Assembly: GCF_009649815.1 (NCBI RefSeq)
Contig: NZ_WJIC01000026.1
Span: forward strand, 40,366 to 104,365
Origin: Nocardia sp. SYP-A9097
GTDB taxonomy: Bacteria; Actinomycetota; Actinomycetes; Mycobacteriales; Mycobacteriaceae
Reading direction: 5' to 3'
Length of the DNA stretch: 64,000 nt
A model generated the notes under the pieces. The model saw only the letters and a program-made list of their open reading frames with translations, ran no database searches and had not been told where the DNA came from. Positions 8,791-17,763 of the stretch are shown here, in pieces. Position numbers and translations under genes: made by a program. How positions within the stretch are numbered: the first letter of the stretch is position 1; each line of letters begins with the position of its first letter.

Positions 8791-9889
8791 GCCCCAGCTC
8801 GACGACCTGCATCGGCGACTGGACCAGACCCGCTGGCCCGACGGTGTCACCGGAGTCGGCTGGGCGCAGGGCATTCCGCTCGATTACACGCAGGAGCTGG
8901 TGCGGTACTGGCGCACCAGCTACGACTGGCGGGCGCAGGAGGCGCGACTCAACGAGTTCCCCCAGTTCCGCACCGAGATCGACGGGCACAATGTGCACTT
9001 CATCCATGTCCGGTCCGCGGTGCCCGGCGCGATGGCGCTGATTCTCACCCACGGGTGGCCGGGATCGATCGTGGAGTTCCTCGACGTGATCGGTCCGCTG
9101 ACCGATCCGCTCGTGCACGGTGGCCGCGCCGAGGACGCCTTCGATGTCGTCGTGCCGACCATCCCCGGATTCGGCTGGTCCGGGCCCGTGGTCGGCTGGT
9201 CGACAAGCCGGGCCGCGCGGGCGTGGGCCGAACTGATGGCGCGGCTCGGCTATGACCGCTACGCCGCACACGGGGAGGACACCGGCGCGGCCATCTCGCG
9301 GGAACTCGCCGTGATCGATCCCGAACACGTTGTGGCACTGCATCTTACGATGATCGCCTCAGCCACCGTCACTCCCGAGACGGCCGACCTCGACAATCCC
9401 GCCGAGAAGCGCGCCCTGCAGCTGGCGCAGCGCGCACAGTACGAACTCGGCGCGTACGCGATGTTGCAAGCCAGTCGGCCGCAGACGCTGTCCTACGCGC
9501 TCGCCGATTCCCCGGTGGGTCAGTTGGCGTGGATCGTCGAACGATTCAAGGACTGGACCGACTCGACCGAGGTGCCCGAGGACGCCGTCGATCGTGACGC
9601 CATGCTGACCAACGTCATGATCTATTGGCTCAACGGCACCGCGGGCTCCTCGGCGCGCTACTACTACGAAGGCGCCGCGACCTGGGGCGCGCCCGAACCG
9701 GACACCGACGTTCCGGTCGCCGTGGCGGTGATGCCGTACGACCTCGGCATCCCGGTCCGCCGCATCGCCGAGCGGAACCACAACATCGTGCGCTGGACCG
9801 AATTCGATCGCGGTGGACACTTCGCGGCGATGGAGGAACCGGACCTCATCATCGACGACCTGCGCGCCACATTCGGCCGATACCGTTGA
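8780..9889 (+). CDS. epoxide hydrolase-like alpha/beta hydrolase, 5'-truncated
   Basis: An EHN-domain alpha/beta hydrolase related to microsomal-type epoxide hydrolases, 369 codons from a GTG at 8780. The EHN segment is present from LDDLHRRLDQTRWPD, but the ~10-15 residues that normally precede LDDL are absent. The catalytic part looks complete: oxyanion HGWPGS, nucleophile Asp in AHGEDTGA, and the His in RGGHFAAMEEP near the C-terminus. No Shine-Dalgarno or promoter is visible, because the sequence upstream is the body of the antisense WYL gene. Expression is therefore doubtful. Confidence 0.75.
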   Translation: MRSLPQLDDLHRRLDQTRWPDGVTGVGWAQGIPLDYTQELVRYWRTSYDWRAQEARLNEFPQFRTEIDGHNVHFIHVRSAVPGAMALILTHGWPGSIVEFLDVIGPLTDPLVHGGRAEDAFDVVVPTIPGFGWSGPVVGWSTSRAARAWAELMARLGYDRYAAHGEDTGAAISRELAVIDPEHVVALHLTMIASATVTPETADLDNPAEKRALQLAQRAQYELGAYAMLQASRPQTLSYALADSPVGQLAWIVERFKDWTDSTEVPEDAVDRDAMLTNVMIYWLNGTAGSSARYYYEGAATWGAPEPDTDVPVAVAVMPYDLGIPVRRIAERNHNIVRWTEFDRGGHFAAMEEPDLIIDDLRATFGRYR

Positions 9890-9911
9890 CAGACACCGGA
9901 TCTCGCGGCTA

Positions 9912-10400
9912 TTACGGGGCGGGGACGTCGATTGTCACTTCGGCGGGGGTGGGATTGGTGCTCACCTGGACCGTGACGCGCCCCGCGCCGGCGAGGGTGA
10001 AAAAGGCGGCATTCCAACCGTAATGCCCGTCATGCGCGGTGGTGCGGGTGTCGGTGGTGCTCACGCCGGTGTCGATATTGCGCATGGTGACCGTGGTGGT
10101 GACCTGGCAGTCGTTCGCCGCACCCGGCGAAGCCGATAACGAGTCGAGCGGGTTCGCGTTCGTGTCGGGGGTGAAATTCACCTGCACCCTGGACGAGCTG
10201 TCGATGAAATCGACGAATTCACCGGCCTGCTGTCCCTGGCTGGCGGATACCTCGGCGCGGACCGTTCCCGCGCATCCGGTTCCCACGTCGACGTGCGCGG
10301 GGTCGAAAGATACCGGGTCCGCGGACGCGGGACCGGCCGATACTGCGAATACGACGATCGGCAGGAGGGGTACTGCCGCGAATTTCGGAACGCCTCGCAT
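9912..10400 (-). CDS. secreted protein of unknown function
   Basis: 162 aa from the ATG at 10400, with GGGAG just upstream. Residues 1-26 form a Sec signal peptide (MRGVPKF, then a hydrophobic core, ending AGPASA before DPVSF). The mature part is rich in Ser, Thr and Val and has two cysteines (GTGCAG and NDCQV) that could pair; this is typical of a small beta-sandwich. It is predicted to be exported to the cell wall or medium. I do not recognise the family. It is convergent with the hydrolase gene with a 22-bp gap. Confidence 0.7.
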   Translation of the reverse strand: MRGVPKFAAVPLLPIVVFAVSAGPASADPVSFDPAHVDVGTGCAGTVRAEVSASQGQQAGEFVDFIDSSSRVQVNFTPDTNANPLDSLSASPGAANDCQVTTTVTMRNIDTGVSTTDTRTTAHDGHYGWNAAFFTLAGAGRVTVQVSTNPTPAEVTIDVPAP

Positions 10401-10494
10401 GATGACTCCCGTCCTTGTACGGATCAGCGGCAATATGCTGGCAACGTTTTACGCCAGCAGAGCGGAATTCGCGGTACTCGAGGATTCCCGCCGA

Positions 10495-11559
10495 CTACGA
10501 GTCCTTCGGGGTGGCTTTGCGGCTGGGTTGCACGCGGGGTGGCTCGTTGGGCATTTTCGGGTATTGGGGCGGCCAGGGAGCGTCCATCAGGCCCGAGGCC
10601 AGGTCCTTTTCCGACATTTCCAGCAGGGGAGTCAAGGATTGAGGGAGGCGGTCGGACCAGGGGTCCCCTAGAGCGGCGACGCGCGCGGGGACCGTCGCGA
10701 TGGTCATATCGTCGTTGGTGACCGAGTCCAGGGCGTCCCAGGACAGGGGAGTGGAGACTTGGGCGCCTACCTTCGGGCGTACGCACCAGGCGCCGAAAAC
10801 TGTTTTGTGGGGCGCGTTTTGGTTGAAGTCGACGAAGACCCGGGAGCCGCGTTCCTCCTTCCACCACGCCGCGGTGATGGTGTCGGGGTGGCGGCGTTCG
10901 AGTTCGCGGGCCAAAGCCACTGCGGCGGAACGGACTTGGTAGCCATCCCAGCGCGGTTCCAGCAGGGCGTACAGGTGCAGGCCGCGCGAGCCGGAGGTTT
11001 TCACCCGCACATCGATGCCGAGCTCGGTGCACAGATCCCGTGTGCGCCTTGCGGCTTCGCGCAGATCCTCGAAGCTGATACCGGGCGAGGGATCCAGGTC
11101 GATGCGGAGTTCGTCGGTGATCCCGGTCGGGGGAAGCAGATCGCCGTTGGCGTCGTGGACCTGCGGGGTGGCGGCCTCGAGTTCGGCGCCGGCGTGGGTG
11201 GGCCAGACGTGAAAACCCAAGCAGCCCAGGTTCACCGCCCACAGAATATGCGCCATATCGGCGGCCACGAGGGCGTCACTGGTGGTGCCGTTGGGGGTGC
11301 AGACCACCGTCGTCCGCAACCAATCCGGGACCGATTTGGGGACACGTTTCTGGAACCACGACTTACCGGACGCCCCATCGGGATAACGCTCGAGCAGGAC
11401 CGGGCGGTCACGAATGGTGTTCATGATCGGTTCGGCCACCGACAGGTAATAGTTGGCCAGATCCAATTTGGTTTCGCCGCGCTTGTTGAAGTAGACCTTG
11501 CCGGGATTGGAGAGGGTCACGCTGTGCCCGTCCACCTCGAGCTCGATGGAATCGCTCAC
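10495..11559 (-). CDS. LigD-type polymerase domain protein (Prim-PolC)
   Basis: A stand-alone archaeo-eukaryotic-primase-type polymerase of 354 aa, like mycobacterial Prim-PolC, which fills short gaps with a preference for ribonucleotides. The metal-binding motif I is RIDLDP (D154, D156), motif II is SGSRGLH near 188, and motif III is VFVDFNQ near 244. The N-terminal part has KVYFNKRGETKLDL and VLLERYPDG typical of LigD-Pol. The ligase and nuclease modules of full LigD are absent. It overlaps the ligase gene upstream by 4 bp (ATGA), so it is translationally coupled to LigC, the arrangement known from mycobacteria. The partnership implies excision or gap repair. Confidence 0.92.
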   Translation of the reverse strand: MSDSIELEVDGHSVTLSNPGKVYFNKRGETKLDLANYYLSVAEPIMNTIRDRPVLLERYPDGASGKSWFQKRVPKSVPDWLRTTVVCTPNGTTSDALVAADMAHILWAVNLGCLGFHVWPTHAGAELEAATPQVHDANGDLLPPTGITDELRIDLDPSPGISFEDLREAARRTRDLCTELGIDVRVKTSGSRGLHLYALLEPRWDGYQVRSAAVALARELERRHPDTITAAWWKEERGSRVFVDFNQNAPHKTVFGAWCVRPKVGAQVSTPLSWDALDSVTNDDMTIATVPARVAALGDPWSDRLPQSLTPLLEMSEKDLASGLMDAPWPPQYPKMPNEPPRVQPSRKATPKDS

Positions 11560-12665
11560 CGCGCAACACCTTTCGCCTCATCGAAAATCGCCGACAGCTC
11601 GGCGGGGGCGACCTCGTCGAGCTGGGCATAGGTACAGGATTCGGGGGTGCGGTCGGTGCGGAACCGCACCAGCCGCCCACCGTGGCGCAGCCGCCCCGCC
11701 ATCACATGCTCATAGCGGACCTCGGCGACCAGTTCGGTGCGCAACGGCTCCCAGGACAGATCCTTACCGCCGGTCCAACGGCTCACTCCGCCCGGCATTT
11801 TGCCGTCCGCGCGGGCCTGGGCGGCGGCATCGGCCCACTCCCGCCACGGATGATTCTCCAACGCGTCCACCCGCAAAGGCGCGAGCTCGTCGACGAGTTC
11901 CTTGCGCCGGGCGGCGGTGAAACTGCTCGCCACCCCGACATGATGCAGACTGCCCTCGGCATCGAAGAGCCCCAGCAGCAGCGACCCCACACCCTGGCCG
12001 TCCTTGTGCCAGCGGAATCCGGCGATCACACAATCGGCGGTCCGTTCATGCTTGACCTTGAACATGACCCGCTTGTCCTGCAGATACGCCAGATCCGCGG
12101 CCTTGACCATCACCCCGTCGAAACCCGCGCCCTCGAACCGGGTGAACCAGTCCTGCGCCACATCGGGATCATCGGTGATGGGAGTCAGGTGGATGCGTTC
12201 GAGCCCGTCCGTGCCGTCCCCACCGCCGTGCAGAATCGTCTCCAGCAGCCTGCGGCGTTCGGAGAACGGCTCACCCGTCAGATCCCGATCACCGAGCGCG
12301 AGCAGATCGAACCCGACGAAACTGGCCGGTGTCTCCACCGCCAGCTTGTTCACCCGCGAGGCCGCCGGATGCAACCGCTGCTGCAGCGTGTCGAAATCGA
12401 GGCCGTTCTCGGTGACGATGACGATCTCACCGTCCACCACACACTTGTCCGGCAGCGCCTTGCGCAGCAGTTCGACAAGTTCGGGGAAGTACCGAGTGAG
12501 TGGTCGATCATTGCGGGATCCGAGTTCGATCTCGTCGCCGTCGCGAAAGACGATGCACCGGAACCCGTCCCATTTGGGTTCATAGCGCAAACCCCCCTCG
12601 CGGGGCAGGGTCGAGACCGATTTGGCCAGCATCGGTTTCACCGGTGGGGTGACGGGCAGCTCCAC
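11556..12665 (-). CDS. ligC: ATP-dependent DNA ligase, LigC type
   Basis: An ATP-dependent ligase of about 369 aa that seals nicks after gap filling. The adenylation site is EPKWDGFR with K31. The other nucleotidyltransferase motifs are also present: ELGSRNDRP, CVVDGEIVI, FDLLALGD, FDGVMVKA and MFKVKH. The C-terminal OB fold includes LLLGLFDAEG and SRWTGGKDLSW. The GTG at 12665 is chosen because GAGGAGG lies 4 bases upstream (a tight spacing), and it gives the LPVTPPVKPMLAKS opening shared with mycobacterial LigC. It is the first gene of the ligC-primC pair and follows the cold-shock gene by 112 bp. Confidence 0.92.
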   Translation of the reverse strand: MELPVTPPVKPMLAKSVSTLPREGGLRYEPKWDGFRCIVFRDGDEIELGSRNDRPLTRYFPELVELLRKALPDKCVVDGEIVIVTENGLDFDTLQQRLHPAASRVNKLAVETPASFVGFDLLALGDRDLTGEPFSERRRLLETILHGGGDGTDGLERIHLTPITDDPDVAQDWFTRFEGAGFDGVMVKAADLAYLQDKRVMFKVKHERTADCVIAGFRWHKDGQGVGSLLLGLFDAEGSLHHVGVASSFTAARRKELVDELAPLRVDALENHPWREWADAAAQARADGKMPGGVSRWTGGKDLSWEPLRTELVAEVRYEHVMAGRLRHGGRLVRFRTDRTPESCTYAQLDEVAPAELSAIFDEAKGVAR

Positions 12666-12705
12666 ACGACCTCCTCGGGTTGGGTTCACCCAGGTAGACG
12701 GCGCG

Positions 12706-12725
12706 ACCGGTGAGAATTCACCGGT
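12706..12725. terminator. short hairpin between cold-shock gene and ligC
   Basis: A perfect inverted repeat with 8-bp arms (ACCGGTGA and TCACCGGT) and a 4-nt loop. There is no T-run. It could be a weak terminator after the cold-shock gene or an operator for ligC. Confidence 0.4.
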
Positions 12726-12777
12726 CCGCGTCCCAGAAAAGATCGTAGTGCCGTACTGGTCGGTTTTGCGGTACCGC

Positions 12778-13173
12778 TCAGTTTTCGATCCAGCCGTGCT
12801 GATCGGCGAACGCCGTCAGCCTGTCCCGGATGGTCAATATCTCCCCGGCCGTGAGCGCCGGACTCGCGTCCAGGAGCAGTTCGGTGATCAACCGCCGATG
12901 CTCGGACGCGCTCATCGGCCCGCCCGCAGGCCGATCCTTGCTTTTATGCGCGCGCACCGGCGGTGGCGCACCCGCGACCAGGGACAGATTGATGGCCTTG
13001 GGCCCACGATCCCCCTCGGTCACATCGAATTCGAACACCCGCCCCTGTCGCAGCTCATCTTCGTCCAGTCCGATGTCGTTGACATGGACGAACACGTCCG
13101 GCCCACCGTCTTCCGGACGGATGAAACCGAAACCCCGAGAGCTGTCGAACGACACCAATTTCCCGATGGACAC
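12778..13173 (-). CDS. cold-shock domain protein with C-terminal extension
   Basis: A single-stranded nucleic-acid-binding protein, 131 aa from the GTG at 13173. Residues 3-65 are a cold-shock OB fold with the RNP1-type GFGFIRPEDG and the RNP2-type DVFVHVNDI. The C-terminal ~65 residues (MSASEHRRLITELLLDAS and on) form a helical extension seen in larger actinobacterial Csp proteins; its role is unknown to me. Being next to an SPFH gene and repair genes is probably a transcriptional arrangement only. Confidence 0.88.
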   Translation of the reverse strand: MSIGKLVSFDSSRGFGFIRPEDGGPDVFVHVNDIGLDEDELRQGRVFEFDVTEGDRGPKAINLSLVAGAPPPVRAHKSKDRPAGGPMSASEHRRLITELLLDASPALTAGEILTIRDRLTAFADQHGWIEN

Positions 13174-13216
13174 CTGAACACCCGCTCCTCGTACGCCGCG
13201 TCCCTCTGCGATAACT

Positions 13217-14317
13217 CTAGTCCGCGACACGATCATTGTTGGAAGAAAGTGCCTTTTGCAACGAATTGAACACCGTCAACCCCTGTCCCACCATGCCATT
13301 GACGATCTCACTCACCCCGTCGGGTCCATTGAGCACCGTCAGATTGGCATTGGACAACCCCGTCGCGGCCTGTTTCACGATCTCCGGAAGCTGTTCTATC
13401 AGAAGCTGATCCAGTGCGATCCGATTGTTCGAGGCCGCCGCCTCGGCCTGGATCCGGGTGCGATCGGCCTCGGCCACGGCCAGGATGCGCACCCGTTCCG
13501 CCTCGGCCAGAGCGGGTTTGACCACCTCGGTCTGCAACTGCTGCTCACGCAGTTCGGCCTGTTTGCGGGCCTGCTCGGCCTGGGCGGTGATGACCTCCTG
13601 CAGCGCGGTGGCCTGCGCGAGCGGACCCGCCTGCGCCGCTTCGGCATTGGCCTTGTCGATATCGCGCTGGTACTGCGCGCGCAGCAGCGCCGTCTCGCGC
13701 TGGTATTCGGCCTGTTTACGCTGGGATTCCTGTTCGGCCTGGGCCGCGAGCTGCGCCGCGGAGGCCTGCGCGATCTGCGCGTCGCGCTGTACGGCCGCAT
13801 TGTGCGGGGCGGCCAGGGCGGTGATGTAGCCGAGATTGCCGTCATCGATGGACTGGATCTGGAACGAGTCCACCCACAGCCCGATATTGCCCATCTCCAC
13901 CTTCGAGGCCACCAGCACCTCGTCGGCGAGCTTCTGGCGTTCGCGAATGATCTCCTCCACGGTCATCGAGCCCACGATCGAGCGCAGATGCCCGGAGAAG
14001 ATACGCCCGGTCAGCACCGACATCTCGCGTTCCTGTTCGGACAGGAACCGTTGTGCGGCATTGACTATCGAGGTGGTGTCATTGGCGACCTTGAACGCGA
14101 TCACCGCGCGCACATCGAGTTGGATGGCCTGTTTGGTGACGCAGCGTTCGCCGATCTCGGCCTCGAACATGGCCAGCGACAGAAACCGCACCTTGCGGAA
14201 CCACGGCAGCACCCAGGCGCCGTGACCGATCACCACCCGGAACGGCGCATCGGCCTTGGCGCCGCCGCCGCTGACCAGCATGGCCTCATCCGGGTCGGGT
14301 ACGTGATAACCCAGCAC
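13217..14317 (-). CDS. SPFH/Band 7 (flotillin-like) protein
   Basis: A membrane-microdomain scaffold-like protein, 366 aa from the GTG at 14317, with AAGGGAG 7 bases upstream. The N-terminal SPFH domain (to ~190) includes FRKVRFLSLAMFEAEIGE and SMTVEEIIRERQKLADEV. Residues ~200-310 are an Ala/Gln/Glu-rich coiled coil typical of flotillins, followed by a C-terminal amphipathic part. The N-terminus has no clear transmembrane segment, as in hairpin-anchored flotillins. It lies 19 bp behind an NfeD-like gene, the classic SPFH partner. Confidence 0.88.
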   Translation of the reverse strand: MLGYHVPDPDEAMLVSGGGAKADAPFRVVIGHGAWVLPWFRKVRFLSLAMFEAEIGERCVTKQAIQLDVRAVIAFKVANDTTSIVNAAQRFLSEQEREMSVLTGRIFSGHLRSIVGSMTVEEIIRERQKLADEVLVASKVEMGNIGLWVDSFQIQSIDDGNLGYITALAAPHNAAVQRDAQIAQASAAQLAAQAEQESQRKQAEYQRETALLRAQYQRDIDKANAEAAQAGPLAQATALQEVITAQAEQARKQAELREQQLQTEVVKPALAEAERVRILAVAEADRTRIQAEAAASNNRIALDQLLIEQLPEIVKQAATGLSNANLTVLNGPDGVSEIVNGMVGQGLTVFNSLQKALSSNNDRVAD

Positions 14318-14336
14318 TGTTGTCTCCCTTGATATC

Positions 14337-14570
14337 TCAGATTTCCCCACGATGATCGCCCGGGAGTGGGATCCACGGCACCACATCCACGATCCGTCCC
14401 GGATGCACCGCGACCACGAGCACGGGCGTGCCGGAGTCGAGGGCATGGTCGGCGCGCGCGATGTACAGCTCGGTTCCCCCTCGGATGGCGATCAGAACCT
14501 CTCCGAGCATGTGTGGACCCCGGATCGGCGTCGTCAGCGTACCGGTGAGTCCCTCTACCGGGTCGGACAT
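14337..14570 (-). CDS. NfeD-like OB-fold protein
   Basis: 77 aa from the ATG at 14570; the frame can be extended to 14627. The segments GLTGTLTTPIRGPHMLGEVLIAIRG and PVLVVAVHPGRIVDVVPW match the short beta-barrel (OB) domain at the C-terminus of NfeD proteins: a G-x-G turn, then a final strand with VV. No membrane segment or ClpP-like protease domain is present. NfeD short forms are encoded with SPFH proteins in many bacteria and bind them at the membrane, and the gene just downstream encodes one. Confidence 0.65.
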   Translation of the reverse strand: MSDPVEGLTGTLTTPIRGPHMLGEVLIAIRGGTELYIARADHALDSGTPVLVVAVHPGRIVDVVPWIPLPGDHRGEI

Positions 14571-14757
14571 CGTGGCCAACTTCTCGGATTCGCGGTGAAA
14601 TACCAGCGTAGTTGCGTTGTGCGGCAATGAGCCGTCGCGGAGGTGAATATCGCGACCAAATCGATAACTGTGTCATTGCTACCGCTGGGTACCATTTGGG
14701 AGCCGCTGAGCGGTGCCCGAGTTTCGGTCGGCCGCTTCCGCAATCGTGAAAGGTGCC

Positions 14758-14763
14758 GATAAT
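14758..14763 (+). promoter_or_regulatory. possible -10 box for the MFS exporter gene
   Basis: GATAAT lies 65 bp before the GTG at 14829 in the divergent NfeD/MFS region. No convincing -35 accompanies it. Confidence 0.3.
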
Positions 14764-14828
14764 ATGCCTGTGCGTGTCGAGGTGAGAAAGTTCTGGTTCC
14801 CCGGCCCTCGAGCTGGCAGGCTTAACCG

Positions 14829-16364
14829 GTGACCACCCCTCCGGATATACCGGCCCTGGATTCGGCCGACGACAAACTGGATGCCGGCGTTCTGAAGATC
14901 GCCGGCGTCGTCGTGCTCGGCGCGATCATGTCGATTCTCGACGTGACCGTCGTGACCGTGGCGATCCCGACCTTCCAGCAGACGTTCGACACCACCTACG
15001 CCATCGCCGCGTGGACCATGACCGGTTACACGCTGGCCCTGGCCACCGTGATCCCGCTGACCGGCTGGGCCGCCGACCGATTCGGCACCAAACGCCTCTA
15101 TATGGCCGCGCTGGTGTTCTTCGTCCTGGGTTCCATCCTGTGCAGCACCGCCTGGAATATCGAGTCGCTCATCGCTTTCCGCGTCATCCAGGGTTTGGGT
15201 GGCGGCATGCTCATGCCCCTGGGTATGACGATCATGACCCACGCCGCCGGACCGCAGCGCATCGGCCGCGTCATGGCCGTACTGGGTGTGCCGATGCTGC
15301 TGGGCCCCATCATGGGCCCCATCCTCGGCGGCTGGCTGATCGACAGTTTCAGCTGGCATTGGATCTTCCTGATCAACCTGCCCATCGGCATCATCGCGCT
15401 GACGCTGGCGTTCGTCGTGTTCCCGCAGGACCGGCCCGAACCCTCGCAATCGTTCGACTTCATCGGAATGCTGCTGGCCTCACCGGGTTTGGCGCTGTTC
15501 CTGTTCGGTGTGTCCTCGATTCCCGGTGAGGGCACCGTCGCCTCGCGCAAGGTGCTCATCCCGGCGATCATCGGCGCGATCCTGTTGGTGGCGTTCGTGT
15601 ATCGCGCGCTGCACACCGAACATCCGCTGATCGATCTGCGACTGTTCAAGAACAAGTCGCTGCGCTATGCGGTACTCACCATGACCCTGTTCGCGATGGC
15701 GTTCTTCGGCTCGGGTCTGCTGCTGCCCAGCTATCTGCAGCAGGTCCGTGGCGAATCGACTTTGATGGCCGGTCTGCTCATCGCCCCGCAGGGCTTGGGC
15801 GCCATGCTGACCATGCCGATCGCCGGACGCCTGGTCGACAAGATCGGGCCCGGCAAGATCGTGCTCACCGGTATCTCGATCATGGTGCTGGGCATGGCCT
15901 TCCTGACCCAGGTCACCGCCGACACCTCGTACGTGGCGCTGTGTGCGGCACTGTTCGTGATGGGCCTGGGTATGGGCTGCACCATGATGCCGACCATGAC
16001 CGCCGCCATTCAAACCCTCACCCACGCGCAGGTCGCACGCGGTTCGACCCTGATGAACATCGTCAACCAGACCGCCGGATCCATCGGCACCGCAACCATT
16101 TCCGTGGTGCTGACCAACCTGCTCAACAATCACCCGCTCGCCGGTGCGGCCATCGCCTCCCGCTCCAATCCGGCGATCGCGCAGGATCCGGCGATCGCCA
16201 GCGCGCTACCCACCGGTTTCGAGCAGGCGGCCACCGCGTTCGCGCACACCTTCGTCGTGGCCCTGGTCCTGCTCGCGGTCACCCTGATCCCGGCGTTCTT
16301 CCTACCCCGCACCAAACCGAAGAATCCGGAACTGGTCGACGCGCCGGCCATCGTCGCGCACTGA
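14829..16364 (+). CDS. MFS drug exporter, DHA2 (14-TM, EmrB/QacA) family
   Basis: A proton-driven multidrug exporter in the cytoplasmic membrane, 511 aa, the standard size for 14-helix members. The first helix carries the DHA2 signature LDVTVVTVAIPTFQQTF, followed by motif A-like GWAADRFGTKRLY and motif C-like VLGVPMLLGPIMGPILGGWL in helix 5. Periodic hydrophobic segments continue to FLPRTKPKNPE near the C-terminus. It starts at a GTG at 14829 with a poor ribosome-binding site. No regulator lies next to it, and the substrate cannot be predicted. It ends at a bidirectional terminator. Confidence 0.92.
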   Translation: MTTPPDIPALDSADDKLDAGVLKIAGVVVLGAIMSILDVTVVTVAIPTFQQTFDTTYAIAAWTMTGYTLALATVIPLTGWAADRFGTKRLYMAALVFFVLGSILCSTAWNIESLIAFRVIQGLGGGMLMPLGMTIMTHAAGPQRIGRVMAVLGVPMLLGPIMGPILGGWLIDSFSWHWIFLINLPIGIIALTLAFVVFPQDRPEPSQSFDFIGMLLASPGLALFLFGVSSIPGEGTVASRKVLIPAIIGAILLVAFVYRALHTEHPLIDLRLFKNKSLRYAVLTMTLFAMAFFGSGLLLPSYLQQVRGESTLMAGLLIAPQGLGAMLTMPIAGRLVDKIGPGKIVLTGISIMVLGMAFLTQVTADTSYVALCAALFVMGLGMGCTMMPTMTAAIQTLTHAQVARGSTLMNIVNQTAGSIGTATISVVLTNLLNNHPLAGAAIASRSNPAIAQDPAIASALPTGFEQAATAFAHTFVVALVLLAVTLIPAFFLPRTKPKNPELVDAPAIVAH

Positions 16365-16382
16365 GGTTTTCACACCACCATC

Positions 16383-16414
16383 TCGCCCCCGCCGGGATCA
16401 TCCGGCGGGGGCGA
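16383..16414. terminator. bidirectional intrinsic terminator
   Basis: Perfect 13-bp arms (TCGCCCCCGCCGG and its complement) around a 6-nt loop, placed between the convergent MFS and ABC ATPase genes. Confidence 0.85.
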
Positions 16415-16434
16415 CATGCTTTCCGGCAGGCCCG

Positions 16435-17751
16435 CTAGGACGTCGCCGCCGGCCCGCTCGGGTCGGCGGTGAGGCGGCCGGAATCGGTGTCGTAGTCGTA
16501 GAGTTCGCCGTAGCGGCCCCAGTCGATGGCCAATTCGAGTTGGCGGCGGGCATCTTCGGCGGAGAAACCGCGGCGCAGCAGGTCCAGGAAGAAGTCCGCG
16601 CGCGCCGAACCGTCGGAGCTACCGACCAGCGCACTACAGATGGTGCGGACCAGCGGGGCACGCCGGCGCGCCTGGGTGGCGAAAACATGTTTGCTGGTGT
16701 GGATATTCGCGGTGGTGAAATTCGAGCCGACATCGGTGAGAATGACATCGCCGGAATCGACGAGCAGGAAACCCAATAGCGCGGCGGCGTCGACGAGGGG
16801 CAGGAGATCGTCGAGTTCGAAATTGAGTTCATCGGCGATCACCGGGAGATCGGCGCGACCGTCCTTGGCATACACCAATTCCAGCAGACCGGCGATACCG
16901 CCGACCGAGGCATCGGGCAGGGGCGTGCGGAACGGGGTGCCGGTATCGGGTGTGGCGGCGGCGATTTCGGTGTCACGGCCCGTCAGCAGGCCATAGATGT
17001 GATCGACCAGTGCGGTGAAACCGGGTGCGCGACGATTGCGGGGGCGGGGCTGATCCACTCGCACCTCGGCGATGATGTGGCCGGGATTGGCGCCCAGCAC
17101 CACCACACGGTCGGCCAGTTGCACCGCTTCCTCGATATTGTGGGTGACGAGGCAGATGGCGCGGGTGGGGAAATCGGTTGTGGCCCACAGGTTCACCAGT
17201 TCGGTGCGCAGATTCTCCGCGGTCAGCACGTCCAGGGCCGAGAACGGTTCGTCCATGAGCAGCAGATCCGGTTCCAGGACCAGGGCGCGGGCGAAACCGA
17301 CGCGCTGGCGCATACCGCCGGACAGCTCCTTGGGGTACGCGGTTTCGAAACCGTCCAAACCGATCCGGTCGATCGCCTGCAGGGCGAGTTGGTGGCGGCG
17401 TGCGGGTGAGATACCGCGTGCGGCCAAACCCAGTTCCACATTGTCCTGCACGGTCAGCCACGGCATCAGCGCGAACGACTGGAAGACCAGTGCCGCACCG
17501 GGATTCGCGCCTGTCAAGGGCGTGCCGCGATAGCGCACCTGTCCGCTGGTGGGGGCCAGCAGTCCGGCCACCGCGCGCAGCAGTGTCGATTTGCCCGAGC
17601 CGGAGCGGCCCAGCAGCGCCACGATCTCTCCGTCGCGCACTTGCAGATTCACGTGTTCGAGCACATTGAGGCGCTCCCCGGCGGCGCCGGTGAACGACAT
17701 ACCGACATCGTCGATATCGATGAGAATCTCACCGGTGGTTACGGTGGTCAT
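16435..17751 (-). CDS. ABC transporter ATPase with C-terminal AAA-associated domain
   Basis: Energises import through the adjacent double permease; 438 aa. The first ~250 residues are an ABC ATPase of the nitrate/sulfonate/taurine type: Walker A GRSGSGKST (~48-56), Q-loop FQSF, signature LSGGMRQR, Walker B LLLMDEPFSALD, H-loop VTHN. Residues ~270-430 form the AAA-associated C-terminal domain found on this transporter class, with FELDDLLPLVDAAALLGFL. The gene starts 12 bp after the permease stop with AAGGAG at the right spacing. It is the third gene of the M-box-controlled operon. No solute-binding protein gene is nearby. Confidence 0.92.
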   Translation of the reverse strand: MTTVTTGEILIDIDDVGMSFTGAAGERLNVLEHVNLQVRDGEIVALLGRSGSGKSTLLRAVAGLLAPTSGQVRYRGTPLTGANPGAALVFQSFALMPWLTVQDNVELGLAARGISPARRHQLALQAIDRIGLDGFETAYPKELSGGMRQRVGFARALVLEPDLLLMDEPFSALDVLTAENLRTELVNLWATTDFPTRAICLVTHNIEEAVQLADRVVVLGANPGHIIAEVRVDQPRPRNRRAPGFTALVDHIYGLLTGRDTEIAAATPDTGTPFRTPLPDASVGGIAGLLELVYAKDGRADLPVIADELNFELDDLLPLVDAAALLGFLLVDSGDVILTDVGSNFTTANIHTSKHVFATQARRRAPLVRTICSALVGSSDGSARADFFLDLLRRGFSAEDARRQLELAIDWGRYGELYDYDTDSGRLTADPSGPAATS

Positions 17752-17763
17752 GATGTCTCCTTG

